A stretch of DNA of 64,000 bases from JAZDJP01 sp043803805. Its GTDB lineage: Bacteria > Planctomycetota > JAZDJP01. Below, in pieces: positions 43,096 to 52,229 of the stretch. The notes under the pieces were generated by a model that did not search any database, was not told the origin of the DNA, and saw only the letters and a program-made list of their open reading frames with translations. The position numbers and the translations under genes were made by a program. The DNA lies in NCBI GenBank assembly GCA_043803805.1, contig JAZDJP010000084.1, positions 62,001-126,000 on the forward strand, given 5' to 3'. Position 1 is the stretch's first letter; the number at the start of each line of letters is the position of its first letter.

Positions 43096-44259
43096 ATGCA
43101 CACCTTGGGGGTTGTCGTAGTAGGGAGATCCGATTCGCATCATTCATACTGTAAGTCGTGGGGATGGCATTTGAAATCTAACGTACGAACAAACACAATT
43201 CTTATCACGGGACTGGCGAGATTGTGGAGTGGGGTAATCTCGCCAAGTCGCGAGTTGGTTCGCAGAGGGTTTAATGTTGTGCTGTTTTATTTTGAAAAGA
43301 ATAAAGAGTTCACTGCGGATACCGGCAATATTTCCGTCATCAAGGCAAGTTCGGTCAGTATTGTGAATCTGGCTAAGTTTCTCTACTTGCTCATTCGATA
43401 TCGACCACGACATGTAGAGGTATATTTTCACACGGGTAAGTGGATAGTGTTGATTGCGCAGGTTTTGGTTTCTCGTCTGATTGGTGTCCCCGTGGTGTCG
43501 ATATGCACAGGGAATGAAATTTTGAATTACCCACATCCGCGATGTGTGTTTAATCTGGCAATTCGTGTCGTTTTTCAGATGTCGAGAGCTATTGTTGTAA
43601 AGGAATTATATATGCGGGATACCATAATCAAGTATGGTCTTGCGAAGGATGATAAGATTCACTTCATGTCTAATAAAATTGCAATTGGGACAGACCCGGG
43701 TTACGTGCGGTTTGACAAGGTGATTTTGTACCTGAATTTGTTTAAAAAGTATCGGCGAATCGATTTGATCGTTAAGTCCGCTTCGTTAATTCGCGAGGAG
43801 TTCCCGGACGCACGTTTCTTGTTGGTGGGTGCGGGACGCTATACGACTTACGAGCATGAAATGGCGGAACTTGCGAAGTCCTTGAAGGTCGATGATGTTG
43901 TTTCGTTTCTGCCTTATACCAGTGATCCAAAGGCATATTTTGAAAAGGCGACAATCTTTGTGTTGCCGGCGGATATCGTGTATTGTAACAATGCTTTGCT
44001 GGAAGCAATGGAGAGAGGGGTTGTGCCTGTTGTGGCTGATGTTCAAGGGGCCGAATTGATCGTGGAGGATGGGGTAAGCGGCTTGAGGGTTCCACAGAAT
44101 GCGGTCGAGATTGCAAACGCAATAAAGCGTCTTTTGGCTGACGAGTCTTTGCGGTTGAGATTGGCGCAAGGCGCAAGGAATAAAATCAAGGCCGAGTTTG
44201 ACGAGCAGATTCGAGTTGACTTCCTGGGAAATTTGTACTCGTGCAAGGTATGGAAATGA
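43096..44259 (+). CDS. Glycosyltransferase family 4
   Basis: 387 residues from ATG 43096 (TTG 43084 is possible). The first 20-30 residues do not look like a GT4 N-terminus, so the true start may be later, near NTILITGLARLW. The acceptor half is short and divergent. The donor half has ARFLLVGAGRYTTYEHEM, FLPYTSDPKAYFEKA and NNALLEAMERGVVPVVAD with EX7E. It is AT-rich compared with the rest of the locus. Its end overlaps the FkbM gene. Confidence 0.82.
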   Translation: MHTLGVVVVGRSDSHHSYCKSWGWHLKSNVRTNTILITGLARLWSGVISPSRELVRRGFNVVLFYFEKNKEFTADTGNISVIKASSVSIVNLAKFLYLLIRYRPRHVEVYFHTGKWIVLIAQVLVSRLIGVPVVSICTGNEILNYPHPRCVFNLAIRVVFQMSRAIVVKELYMRDTIIKYGLAKDDKIHFMSNKIAIGTDPGYVRFDKVILYLNLFKKYRRIDLIVKSASLIREEFPDARFLLVGAGRYTTYEHEMAELAKSLKVDDVVSFLPYTSDPKAYFEKATIFVLPADIVYCNNALLEAMERGVVPVVADVQGAELIVEDGVSGLRVPQNAVEIANAIKRLLADESLRLRLAQGARNKIKAEFDEQIRVDFLGNLYSCKVWK

Positions 44260-45134
44260 GCATTGTGCCATGCAGTTGGCCTTGCCATGGTTGGCAGCGT
44301 TGCACGTTGGTGGGCAATGCTTTGCTGGGGAGATGGTTTGGAAGAACTGCGTTGGAACGTGACATCAATGGCATTTTATATCGTGCCTTAACCAGGCGAT
44401 ATAAGTCAGGAGAATTGCGCCTGGATGGGTTCAGGATATCGTATCGTGATCCGTGGACGTTTTACATTGAAGCCTTCTATGTTTGGTGCAGGCAGGTGTA
44501 TCATTTCCAACTGGAAAATCCGAGTCCATATATACTGGATTGTGGTTCAAGTATTGGGGTTTCTGTTTTGTACTTCAAGAATCGATATCCGCTTTCTCAT
44601 ATAGTTGCATTTGAACCAGAACCAAATCAGTTTGATGTCTTGGTGAAAAATCTGGAACGGAATGCCGTGACAAAAAACGTGGAAGTTGTACAAGTCGCAT
44701 TGGGGGAGGAGGATGGAGAGGTCGAATTTTTGCTTTCGAGGTCACATGGCGGTCGTATTGTTCAACATTCCAATGAGGGAAGTGGTGGACATTCTCTTGG
44801 ACATGTTTCTGTAAAGATGCGACGTCTTAGCCACTGGATAAATCAAGACGTTGATATTTTGAAAATGAATATTGAGGGGGGGGAGTGCGAAGTTCTCGGC
44901 GAAATCGAACCGCAAATCCATCGAGTGAAGAATATTGTTATTGAATACCATTACATTCCCGGAAGACCATCGCGTTTGCATGAGATATTATCTTTGTTGC
45001 ATCGAAATGGTTTCTTTTACGGCTTGAATCACTTTGATCATATGTTAAATCCAACGCTGCAATCGCCGGAAACGTTGAGTGATCGAAAAAAGTATTACTT
45101 GCTGGTATTCGCAAAGAGGTTTGACCAACGATGA
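44256..45134 (+). CDS. FkbM-family SAM-dependent methyltransferase
   Basis: 292 residues from ATG 44256 (ATGA overlap); ATG 44250 is also possible. ILDCGSSIGVSVLYF is motif I, and HIVAFEPEPNQFDVLVKNL is the characteristic FkbM stretch. VDILKMNIEGGECEVL contains the conserved KMDIEG-type motif, with Asn in place of Asp. FkbM enzymes O-methylate sugars or polyketides. It belongs to the AT-rich block and is coupled to the next gene by a 4-nt overlap. Confidence 0.88.
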   Translation: MSIVPCSWPCHGWQRCTLVGNALLGRWFGRTALERDINGILYRALTRRYKSGELRLDGFRISYRDPWTFYIEAFYVWCRQVYHFQLENPSPYILDCGSSIGVSVLYFKNRYPLSHIVAFEPEPNQFDVLVKNLERNAVTKNVEVVQVALGEEDGEVEFLLSRSHGGRIVQHSNEGSGGHSLGHVSVKMRRLSHWINQDVDILKMNIEGGECEVLGEIEPQIHRVKNIVIEYHYIPGRPSRLHEILSLLHRNGFFYGLNHFDHMLNPTLQSPETLSDRKKYYLLVFAKRFDQR

Positions 45135-45811
45135 AGAATGTTCCGTGGAATTTCCCTAGATGGAGTGTTATTAGGCATTTACAAGATATCGCGTTGACGA
45201 GGGTATCGTGTTATGCAAAAGGAGTCGTTCTGGATGTTGGGGGTCACAAGACAAATCAACGAGGGTTTTTCCGATTGGAGCAGAATCAAGATTTGCGTCG
45301 TATATGTTTGAATCTTGACATGAAACACAATTCGGATGTCCAGGCCGACGCGCATTTTATGCCATTTGTTAATGGTGGTTTTGATACTGTTTGGTGTGTT
45401 GCTGTCTTGCTTTATTGCCAATCTCCTGTTGATGTGGTTCGTGAGGCCTCAAGAGTTCTGAGGCCGGGTGGTTATCTTGTGGTTTATGAGCCATTTAATT
45501 TGGTTCCAGAGATGGATGGTGATTGGCAACGATTGACTCCCGCTGGTTTGAAACGTTTGGGAGAGATGGCAAAATTGGAAACGGTTGAAATTCGATCTTG
45601 TGGGGGAATGTTGTCTGTCATGCTTCAGGCGGCCAATGATCAGTGTTATTACAGGGCCGGACGAGGCCATTATGGAAAATTCATCAACATGCTACTGTCA
45701 CCATTCTTGCCGATACTCTTGAGCGTGGATGACAGGTTTTGCCAACGGGATGCGGACTATGCGCGATATTCCACGGGGTGGATATACGTTGGACAGAAAC
45801 GATGTACATGA
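45131..45811 (+). CDS. SAM-methyltransferase-like protein with atypical motif I
   Basis: 226 residues. VLDVGGHKTNQRGFFR replaces the usual DXGXGXG loop, followed by ICLNLDMKHNSDVQADAHFMPF, then FDTVWCVAVLLY and LRPGGYLVVYEPF, which match Methyltransf_11. It may bind SAM through a modified loop, or be an inactive partner of another methyltransferase. GC content rises toward its 3' end, marking the right edge of the AT-rich block. It overlaps both neighbours by 4 nt. Confidence 0.75.
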   Translation: MKNVPWNFPRWSVIRHLQDIALTRVSCYAKGVVLDVGGHKTNQRGFFRLEQNQDLRRICLNLDMKHNSDVQADAHFMPFVNGGFDTVWCVAVLLYCQSPVDVVREASRVLRPGGYLVVYEPFNLVPEMDGDWQRLTPAGLKRLGEMAKLETVEIRSCGGMLSVMLQAANDQCYYRAGRGHYGKFINMLLSPFLPILLSVDDRFCQRDADYARYSTGWIYVGQKRCT

Positions 45812-46602
45812 GAGAAAATGTCCTGGCCCTGCGCATGGATGATGTGGGAGCGTCATCCAAGCGGTACGAGGTGTATTCGGATCGTGAGTGGGGGGTGGGG
45901 CCATTTCGCGTGTCGGCCAACTGGCTGTGGCTCAAGTATCTTCCGGGGCTTCGGGGATGGGGCGTCTACCGGGAATTGACGGGGAAGGATTGGAAGGCGT
46001 TGCTGGCGATCCTGGAACGATTCGGGGCCCGTCTCACCGTGGCCATCACGGCGACTTGGGTGGAGAATGAGCGCCGGCAAGTGCCTTTCCCGGAGAAGTT
46101 TCCCGGAGAGGCCGCCATGATTAAATCGGGCGTGGCATCGGGTCTTCTTGAAATTGCCAACCACGGTCTTACGCATTGCGTTGCCGAGAAGGACGTCTTC
46201 AAGCCCCGATGGTTTGATGGAAACCGCAAATGGCATCGGGAATTCTGGGATTGGATTCCGGGCGAGGTCCAACATGAACATATTCGCCGTGCCCAGGACA
46301 TCCTGCAGGGATATTTCGGGACGGATGTGGTGACGTTTGTTCCCCCGGGAAATGTCTTCGGGGACGCAACCGTGGCGGCGGCGCGTGCATGCGGTATTCG
46401 ATATATCTCCTGTCAGGCGACTCCCCGTCGGGAGAACGGGATGACGATTGTGGGGAATGAGGGGATTGTTCCATTTCATGACCGGGACATTGTGATGAAC
46501 GGAACGCAATTGCTGGAAAGGAAGATACGGGAATTGACGGGAAGGGAGTTTGTTTTTGTGCGGGAAGCGGGGCGGCGATATTCCGAGGGGGTGGTGGCAT
46601 GA
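45808..46602 (+). CDS. Polysaccharide deacetylase-like protein
   Basis: 264 residues from ATG 45808 (ATGA overlap; ATG 45802 possible). ALRMDDVGASS holds the paired Asp of motif 1 as in DUF2334/NodB-like enzymes. LEIANHGLTHCV holds the HXXXH metal motif, and VTFVPPGNVFGD is the motif-3 region. The composition is back at locus-average GC (62% in a sampled line). It probably deacetylates a glycan sugar, and is less standard than the enzyme at 37001. It overlaps the next GT4 by 4 nt. Confidence 0.8.
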   Translation: MRENVLALRMDDVGASSKRYEVYSDREWGVGPFRVSANWLWLKYLPGLRGWGVYRELTGKDWKALLAILERFGARLTVAITATWVENERRQVPFPEKFPGEAAMIKSGVASGLLEIANHGLTHCVAEKDVFKPRWFDGNRKWHREFWDWIPGEVQHEHIRRAQDILQGYFGTDVVTFVPPGNVFGDATVAAARACGIRYISCQATPRRENGMTIVGNEGIVPFHDRDIVMNGTQLLERKIRELTGREFVFVREAGRRYSEGVVA

Positions 46603-47645
46603 GGGTGTGCATCCCCGTGGAATCCCTGAATGAGGGGGGCGGGTATTATTTTATCCGTCTCCTGTGGGAGTACCTCGATCGCAACGGCGTCCCGTGGACA
46701 AATCGTCTCTCGGACGATTACGACGTCTTGTTCGCGAGCGGCTGGTTGGTGGCCTTTGAGAACGTGCGGGCGGCCAAGATGCGTCTCTCCCGGTTGCGTG
46801 TGGTTCACCGGGTGGATGGTTCGGCCCGGGATTATGGGCGGTTCGATAGTGCCGATGTTATCCAAGCGCGGGTGAATTTGCTGGCGGATGCCACGATTTT
46901 CCAGAGCGATTACGGGCGATATGCCACCCGCGAAAAATTCCGGGTTGTTCTCCAGGACGGCCCTGTCATCCGCAATCCCGTGGACACGAAATTGTTCCGG
47001 TCCGATGGCGAGAGTGCCGACATCCCCGGTGAGATGCGCGTTCTGAACGCCTCGTGGAGCACCAATCGCCAGAAGGGAACCTGGCAGATCCCGATTCTGG
47101 CGGAGCGGCATCCCGGGGTGACGTTTGTGTTATGCGGGCGTTATCCGGATCTGCCGGATCTTCCGAATGTCCGTCATCTGGGGCATCTGGATTCGCCGGC
47201 GCTTGCGCGGGCGATGCGCGGATGTGATGTCTTCCTGGACCTGACCGAAAACGAATGCTGTTCCAATGTCACACTTCAGGCCATGGCAAGTGGTCTCCCC
47301 GTCATACACAAGGGGAGCGGAGGCACGCCGGAACTTGTGGGGGAGGCGGGCGCGGTGATGCGAAGCGACCTGTCGGATTTCCGGCCGGTCCTGAATGACG
47401 TTCTCCGCCGGCGCGACCGCCTTTCGGCGCTTGCTTTGGAACGTGTACGGGCGTGTTTCGCACCCGATGTTGTTTTCCCCCGGTACATGAATGTTCTGGA
47501 CGGGGCGTCTCGCCGCCCCCTGCCGACCCTGGGGACGTATCTTGGGGCGGTTCTCCGCGGTTGCCCGTTGACGGTTTATCCCTTCTGGCAATATCCATTT
47601 CGCCGGTCATGGCGATTGGTGGTTGGTGATCGGGAAAGGCGATAA
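46599..47645 (+). CDS. Glycosyltransferase family 4 with an altered EX7E motif
   Basis: 348 residues. The N-terminus RVCIPVESLNEGGGYYFI and the donor-half features VTFVLCGRYPD and LDLTENECCSNVTLQAMASGLPVIHKGSGGTPEL identify GT4. The first Glu of EX7E is Gln here (TLQAMASG), which in related enzymes is important for catalysis or donor binding. The protein could be less active or use the second Glu alone. It is shorter than most GT4 in the locus. It is followed by a 35-nt gap and small genes. Confidence 0.83.
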   Translation: MRVCIPVESLNEGGGYYFIRLLWEYLDRNGVPWTNRLSDDYDVLFASGWLVAFENVRAAKMRLSRLRVVHRVDGSARDYGRFDSADVIQARVNLLADATIFQSDYGRYATREKFRVVLQDGPVIRNPVDTKLFRSDGESADIPGEMRVLNASWSTNRQKGTWQIPILAERHPGVTFVLCGRYPDLPDLPNVRHLGHLDSPALARAMRGCDVFLDLTENECCSNVTLQAMASGLPVIHKGSGGTPELVGEAGAVMRSDLSDFRPVLNDVLRRRDRLSALALERVRACFAPDVVFPRYMNVLDGASRRPLPTLGTYLGAVLRGCPLTVYPFWQYPFRRSWRLVVGDRERR

Positions 47646-47680
47646 CGTGGCTGGTTCGTCCACCAGTTGGCATCGGTTGA

Positions 47681-47896
47681 ATGCGCAGGATTCCAAATTT
47701 ATTACGGAAGGTGAATCCGGACGGTCGGAAAACTCGGCATGTGGAGTATGAACGGTGTTGTCGCGAGGCCATTGAGGCGGACATGCGGGAAGGGTTGTCC
47801 GGAACGGAACCGATGTTCTACGCGCTTGTCATCGAATCCAATCTGGCGGAAACGCTCCCGTTGATTGGAGCGAAATCGGTTGTGGGGTCGAAATGA
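47681..47896 (+). CDS. Small hypothetical protein, possibly a gene remnant
   Basis: 71 codons. The C-terminal part ALVIESNLAETLPLIGAKSVVG has no family I recognise. The stop overlaps the start of the next small gene (ATGA), which argues for real translation. The lack of a domain and the position at a composition boundary suggest a truncated leftover of recombination. No clear ribosome site is seen before ATG 47681. Confidence 0.35.
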   Translation: MRRIPNLLRKVNPDGRKTRHVEYERCCREAIEADMREGLSGTEPMFYALVIESNLAETLPLIGAKSVVGSK

Positions 47897-48066
47897 TAAA
47901 CCGACTGCCCAAGAAGTATCGTTGGGGATATATCGGGGGAGTCGTCTGGATGTTTTATTGTTTCATTGCGTTGGGAATATGGATTTGGGATGCGAGATGG
48001 GAATTTGTGGACAATGAATGGTGGGGAAAAGCGATCTACGCGTTGTTTTTTAACTTTTTTCATTAG
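47893..48066 (+). CDS. Small single-pass membrane protein
   Basis: 57 residues: a basic N-terminus (NRLPKKYRWG), one hydrophobic helix (YIGGVVWMFYCFIALGIWIW) and a Trp-rich tail ending in ALFFNFFH. It starts in a 4-nt overlap with the preceding small gene and ends 8 nt before the polytopic gene at 48075. It has the same low GC as that gene, so the two probably arrived together. It may be a subunit or stabiliser of the polytopic protein; no family is recognised. Confidence 0.55.
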   Translation: MINRLPKKYRWGYIGGVVWMFYCFIALGIWIWDARWEFVDNEWWGKAIYALFFNFFH

Positions 48067-48074
48067 GGTCCAAC

Positions 48075-49988
48075 ATGATGGGTGATGGTGTATTTTCGTT
48101 CTGCCCTGCGTTGGGCCTCATTGTGTTTTTGCTGGTTTGTTTGACGTGCGGGATGGCATTTTTCCCGCTCGTCAGGCGCGCGATGGGATACGCGGACATT
48201 TCAGATTCCGGTCAGGCGGCGGTCGTCTATGGGGTCAGTTTCGCGTGTGGGGCGGTATTGTGGGGGACGGTTGCAAGGTATGTAAGTTGGTTTATTGGCG
48301 TTAATGTGCTGGGACATGCGTTTATGTTTTCGGTTTGGTTTTGTATGGGGGTGTGTGGAGCATATCAGTTTTTCCGGGCTTGCCGGATCAATAGCGACGA
48401 CATCACACGCAAGAAACTTATGGTAGCGCCAATCGTGTTACTCGGCCTCCCGACAATTGTGATGGCCATCGCGGTGTTGTCGCCATACGTATTTAGCGAT
48501 GATGCAACGTGTTATGTGTCAATGGTGAAGTTTTTGTTTCAGGAAGGTTCGCTTGAAGGTACGAAGGCGAATTGCTTTTCGAATTTTCCGCTTCTCGGAA
48601 GTCAGATAGGAACCTTATTTTATCCGTTATTCGGTTTGTCCGCCGTGAAAATGTTTCAGTTTATTAGCATGATTGTGGCAACGAGTTTGATATACGGTTT
48701 AATATTTCGAACGACGGGTCGGTACGGGCTGGCGATTATTGGGGCGTTTGCATTCATTACATTGCCTCTCCATTTTCAGGTTGCTCATTTGGCCTGTTCC
48801 GATCGTATGTATGCCTTCCTGGTCATATCGGGCTTGGGGTTGTTTTTAATGCCCGACATGACTGTTGAATGTCAAATCGTTGGAGTCATCGCGTTGTTGT
48901 CCGGTGCGGCAGTTGCTAAACATACAGGACTTTTCCTCTTGTTGAGCGGCGGCGGAGTGGCGTTTATTCGTTTGTGCGTTGTTTGTCGGAGTGATTGGAA
49001 AAGGATATTGATCGTGGGGACGGGGGCATTGGTTGTATCCGGGTTTGTCCTATTCCCGTGGTATGGTCGCTCGTGGATCGAGACGGGCGATGTGTTTTTC
49101 CCGCTTGGGCATGCGGCGCATTCTCCCTGGCTTACGAACGAGCAACAATTGTATTGGTCACGGATTTTGCTTTTTTTGAAAATATCGATCTCCGAATTCT
49201 GTCGAAGTTTTTGGGCGTATTCGGGTAACCGTTGGGATGATGCCAACACACCGGTTGTGGTTATGCTCATCCCCGTCTTGTTGGTCGCCATCTTGAAATA
49301 CCCTCGGCGGATGGTGAGGGGGTGGGGATGGCTGATCACGGTACTTTTATTGTATTTTGTCCTGTGTTTGATGAAGGGGATTCCTCGGTATCGTTATTTG
49401 ATTTATCCCGTTCATTCGGTTTTGATTGTGATGGGCATGTTGGGGATTGCGGCGGTTTTTCGGAATTGGCGCGCGGCAGCTCTTTTGGGCGCGTTGGCGG
49501 GCGCGTGTTTTGTAATGCAATCCGGTTGGATTGTGAAGGTAACGAAAATGCATTTCCCGTTTGCCTGCGGTCGGATGTCCCGGGATGAGTTTTTGGCGAA
49601 GCATTATGTGCTGGGGGGAGATGGAGATGTGTTAATATTCAAAAACCATGTTTCGAAAAATGATCGTGTCGCAATCGCAGGGTTCGCGATGAATCCCATA
49701 TTGTGGATGCCCGGTCGGATATTCCTTACCCAGGACAGTGTTGAGGGCACCACCCGTTGGGCTCTGCCGTCCGTACGGGCAGTTTTCCGTGATTCGGGCA
49801 GTATCGGAGATTGGCTTGACCGCAACGGGGTTGATGTTGTCGTTGTACCTCGCGAGTATTTGAAGGAAGGGAATCCGGATGAGCGTGGGGTATTGGTTGT
49901 AGCAGGGGAGAGGCGCGTTCTCATTCGAAAAAAAGAAGTCGCCAATCGAGTGTCGGCTGACGGTAAACTTGCACCATCGAATAAATGA
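48075..49988 (+). CDS. Polytopic membrane protein, GT-C glycosyltransferase-like
   Basis: 637 residues with about 12-13 hydrophobic segments. After the first segments comes a loop with FSDDATCYVSMVKFLFQEGS, whose paired Asp resembles the catalytic loop of GT-C (GT39/PMT-like) enzymes. The C-terminal 130 residues form a soluble domain. GT-C enzymes use polyprenyl-phosphate sugars on the outer membrane face. A Wzy polymerase is less likely given the C-terminal domain. It is AT-rich (38% in a sampled line), part of a second imported block. Confidence 0.65.
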   Translation: MMGDGVFSFCPALGLIVFLLVCLTCGMAFFPLVRRAMGYADISDSGQAAVVYGVSFACGAVLWGTVARYVSWFIGVNVLGHAFMFSVWFCMGVCGAYQFFRACRINSDDITRKKLMVAPIVLLGLPTIVMAIAVLSPYVFSDDATCYVSMVKFLFQEGSLEGTKANCFSNFPLLGSQIGTLFYPLFGLSAVKMFQFISMIVATSLIYGLIFRTTGRYGLAIIGAFAFITLPLHFQVAHLACSDRMYAFLVISGLGLFLMPDMTVECQIVGVIALLSGAAVAKHTGLFLLLSGGGVAFIRLCVVCRSDWKRILIVGTGALVVSGFVLFPWYGRSWIETGDVFFPLGHAAHSPWLTNEQQLYWSRILLFLKISISEFCRSFWAYSGNRWDDANTPVVVMLIPVLLVAILKYPRRMVRGWGWLITVLLLYFVLCLMKGIPRYRYLIYPVHSVLIVMGMLGIAAVFRNWRAAALLGALAGACFVMQSGWIVKVTKMHFPFACGRMSRDEFLAKHYVLGGDGDVLIFKNHVSKNDRVAIAGFAMNPILWMPGRIFLTQDSVEGTTRWALPSVRAVFRDSGSIGDWLDRNGVDVVVVPREYLKEGNPDERGVLVVAGERRVLIRKKEVANRVSADGKLAPSNK

Positions 49989-49998
49989 GTGTGATGAC

Positions 49999-51093
49999 AT
50001 GATTGGCATTGCAAATAAGTTATTACGCGTGATGGCGATGCCTGTCACATGTTCGTGGGCGTCGTATTCGCGTTTGTTGTTGATTGGAGATTCTGTTGAT
50101 TGGGTTATTTCATGCGAGTTAAAAGAACTTAAGGCCATTGCCTTGCAGATCGGTATCCGGACGATTTCCTCTCGCTTTCTCCATGCTTGCCGTGACCAGG
50201 GCGTTTTCTTTGGCAGTCAGTTCAACGCCCGGGGATATTTGGAGAAGGGATTGCCTCACCGGATTGGATTTGCCTATTTTCATGGCAAGCCGGGAACGGG
50301 GGAACCGGAATTCGACCGGAGTTTCGACGTCCTACGGCGTTTCCGCCACCGGGTACACCGCATCCAGGTTTCCCATCGAGAAATGAAAGAGGTCATTCTC
50401 TCCACGGGGATTGATCCGGGAAAGGTGTTTCTCATCCCTATCGGAATCAATCTGGGATATTTCCGGATCGCGACAGCGGAACTCCGGGCGTGCGCCCGCC
50501 GGGAATTGGGCATTCCCGATTCCGCGGCGGTGGTGGGTTCTTTTCAGAAAGATGGTGTCGGATGGGAGGAGGGGAGGGAACCAAAACTCATCAAAGGCCC
50601 GGATGTTTTTCTGAAGACGATGGGGATTTTGCGGGAACATATCCCGGAATTGCACGTCTTGTTGTCCGGTCCCGCGCGGGGATATGTCAAAACCGGTCTG
50701 GAACGGCTTGGCATTCCGTATCGGCATTGCCATTTAACGCATTATCCGGATGTGGAAAAACTCTATCATGCGTTGGATGTGTACATCGTTTCCTCCCGCC
50801 AGGAAGGGGGGCCAAAGTCGGTGCTTGAATCCATGGCGTGCGGAATTCCGCTTGTGACCACGCGCGTGGGACAGGCCCAGGACATCGTCCGTCATGGAGA
50901 GAATGCTTGGATGGTGGACGTGGAGGATGCGGAAGGGTTGGCGCATTGGGCGGCGTATGCGTTCCGGAATCGGGTCGGGGTCGCGAGAGTCGTCCGGGAG
51001 GGGCGGTTGACGGCGGAATCTCTTTCTTATGAACGGCTGACGCCGGCGTGGCGGGAATTCATGAAGGGATTTGTCGGGGATGCCAACGGATGA
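49999..51093 (+). CDS. Glycosyltransferase family 4
   Basis: 364 residues from ATG 49999. The acceptor half includes RIGFAYFHGKPGTG and IQVSHREMKEVI. The donor half has VLLSGPARGYVKTGLERL and GGPKSVLESMACGIPLVTT with EX7E. The first 50 codons are AT-rich and the rest GC-rich, so the composition boundary near 50.15 kb falls inside this gene, as it does in wzt. It overlaps the next GT4 by 4 nt. Confidence 0.85.
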   Translation: MIGIANKLLRVMAMPVTCSWASYSRLLLIGDSVDWVISCELKELKAIALQIGIRTISSRFLHACRDQGVFFGSQFNARGYLEKGLPHRIGFAYFHGKPGTGEPEFDRSFDVLRRFRHRVHRIQVSHREMKEVILSTGIDPGKVFLIPIGINLGYFRIATAELRACARRELGIPDSAAVVGSFQKDGVGWEEGREPKLIKGPDVFLKTMGILREHIPELHVLLSGPARGYVKTGLERLGIPYRHCHLTHYPDVEKLYHALDVYIVSSRQEGGPKSVLESMACGIPLVTTRVGQAQDIVRHGENAWMVDVEDAEGLAHWAAYAFRNRVGVARVVREGRLTAESLSYERLTPAWREFMKGFVGDANG

Positions 51094-52229
51094 AAACGGG
51101 ATGGGCGGTCATGTTTCTGCGGTGGCTGGTGGTGTCGATCTTCCGGATTCGTGAAGAGATCCGATGGCGTCGGAACCTCCGGCGGCTGGCCCCGGCCCGG
51201 GATGCGGCCGGGGGGGTGCGGATTGCCTATGCCCACGCGGGTTATCCTGCCGCTCCAACGGATGGTTTCGTAAGCGGCGGGGCCGTGAAATACATTCATC
51301 TTCATCGGCGCTGGCCTCATGCCGGGCCGGCGACGGACGTCATTTATGCGGTGAGCAGCAGTCATTCCCCTCATTTGGAGGCGCTTTTTCCGTCCGCCCG
51401 GGCGCGGGGGATTAAAATCATCTGGAATCAGGATGGGATTCATCGTCCCGGCCCCGACACCGTCCGCCGGGATCGGAATCGGAAAATGGCGGAGTTGTAT
51501 CGTCAGGCGGATTATGTGTTTTTCCAGAGCCGGTTCTGCCGGGAATCCGCGGAACGATTCCTGGGGGAATGCGACGCGCCCTGTGAAATTCTTTACAATG
51601 CCGTGGATACGCGGGCATTCACGCCGGGGAAGGTTCGAACTCCCACGGAGGATGAATTGAGGATTCTCATGGCCGGCTCGCACTATTCCGACTACCGGGT
51701 CCCCTGCGGAATCAGAGCTCTGGCGGCCGTCCGTCGCAAACGCTCCGCCCGCCTGATTGTCGCCGGGCGGTTCATGCCTCCGGCCTATGAGGCGGGTGCG
51801 CGGAAACTCGCGTTTGATTTGAATTTGGAATCCCATGTCGAATTCCGTGGGGGATATCTTCATGGGGATGCTCCGGAAATGTACCGGGAGGGAGATGTCT
51901 ATCTTCACACCAAGTACGCGGACCCGTGTCCCTCATCCGTGATCGAGGCCATGGCCTGCGGACTTCCCGTGGTGTATTCCGCCACCGGGGGAACTCCGGA
52001 ACTTGTGGGCGGGAAGGCGGGGATCGGGGTTCCGGGGAAACTGGATTGGGAGAAGGATATTCCGCCTGATCCGGAGGCGCTGGCGGAGGCCGTTTTGAAA
52101 GTGGCCGATCATTATGTTGAATACACCACGGCCGCGCGTGAACGGGCGGTGGCATGCTTTGATATAGAACCCTGGCTGATGAGGCACCGGGAAATTTTTG
52201 AACAAATCACTGGAAAGACGCATGGGTGA
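51090..52229 (+). CDS. Glycosyltransferase family 4
   Basis: 379 residues from ATG 51090 (ATGA overlap). A hydrophobic N-terminus (WAVMFLRWLVVSIFRI) could anchor it. The GT-B fold has IYAVSSSHSPHLEAL and KIIWNQDGIH in the acceptor half, and LIVAGRFMPPAYEAG and PSSVIEAMACGLPVVYS with EX7E in the donor half. It overlaps the GT2-methyltransferase fusion by 8 nt. It is GC-rich. Confidence 0.87.
   Translation: MKTGWAVMFLRWLVVSIFRIREEIRWRRNLRRLAPARDAAGGVRIAYAHAGYPAAPTDGFVSGGAVKYIHLHRRWPHAGPATDVIYAVSSSHSPHLEALFPSARARGIKIIWNQDGIHRPGPDTVRRDRNRKMAELYRQADYVFFQSRFCRESAERFLGECDAPCEILYNAVDTRAFTPGKVRTPTEDELRILMAGSHYSDYRVPCGIRALAAVRRKRSARLIVAGRFMPPAYEAGARKLAFDLNLESHVEFRGGYLHGDAPEMYREGDVYLHTKYADPCPSSVIEAMACGLPVVYSATGGTPELVGGKAGIGVPGKLDWEKDIPPDPEALAEAVLKVADHYVEYTTAARERAVACFDIEPWLMRHREIFEQITGKTHG

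Noticed and set aside
47647..47752. Small plus-strand frame from GTG 47647
   Set aside because: It is in conflict with the 47681 frame, has no ribosome site and no coupling to a neighbour.
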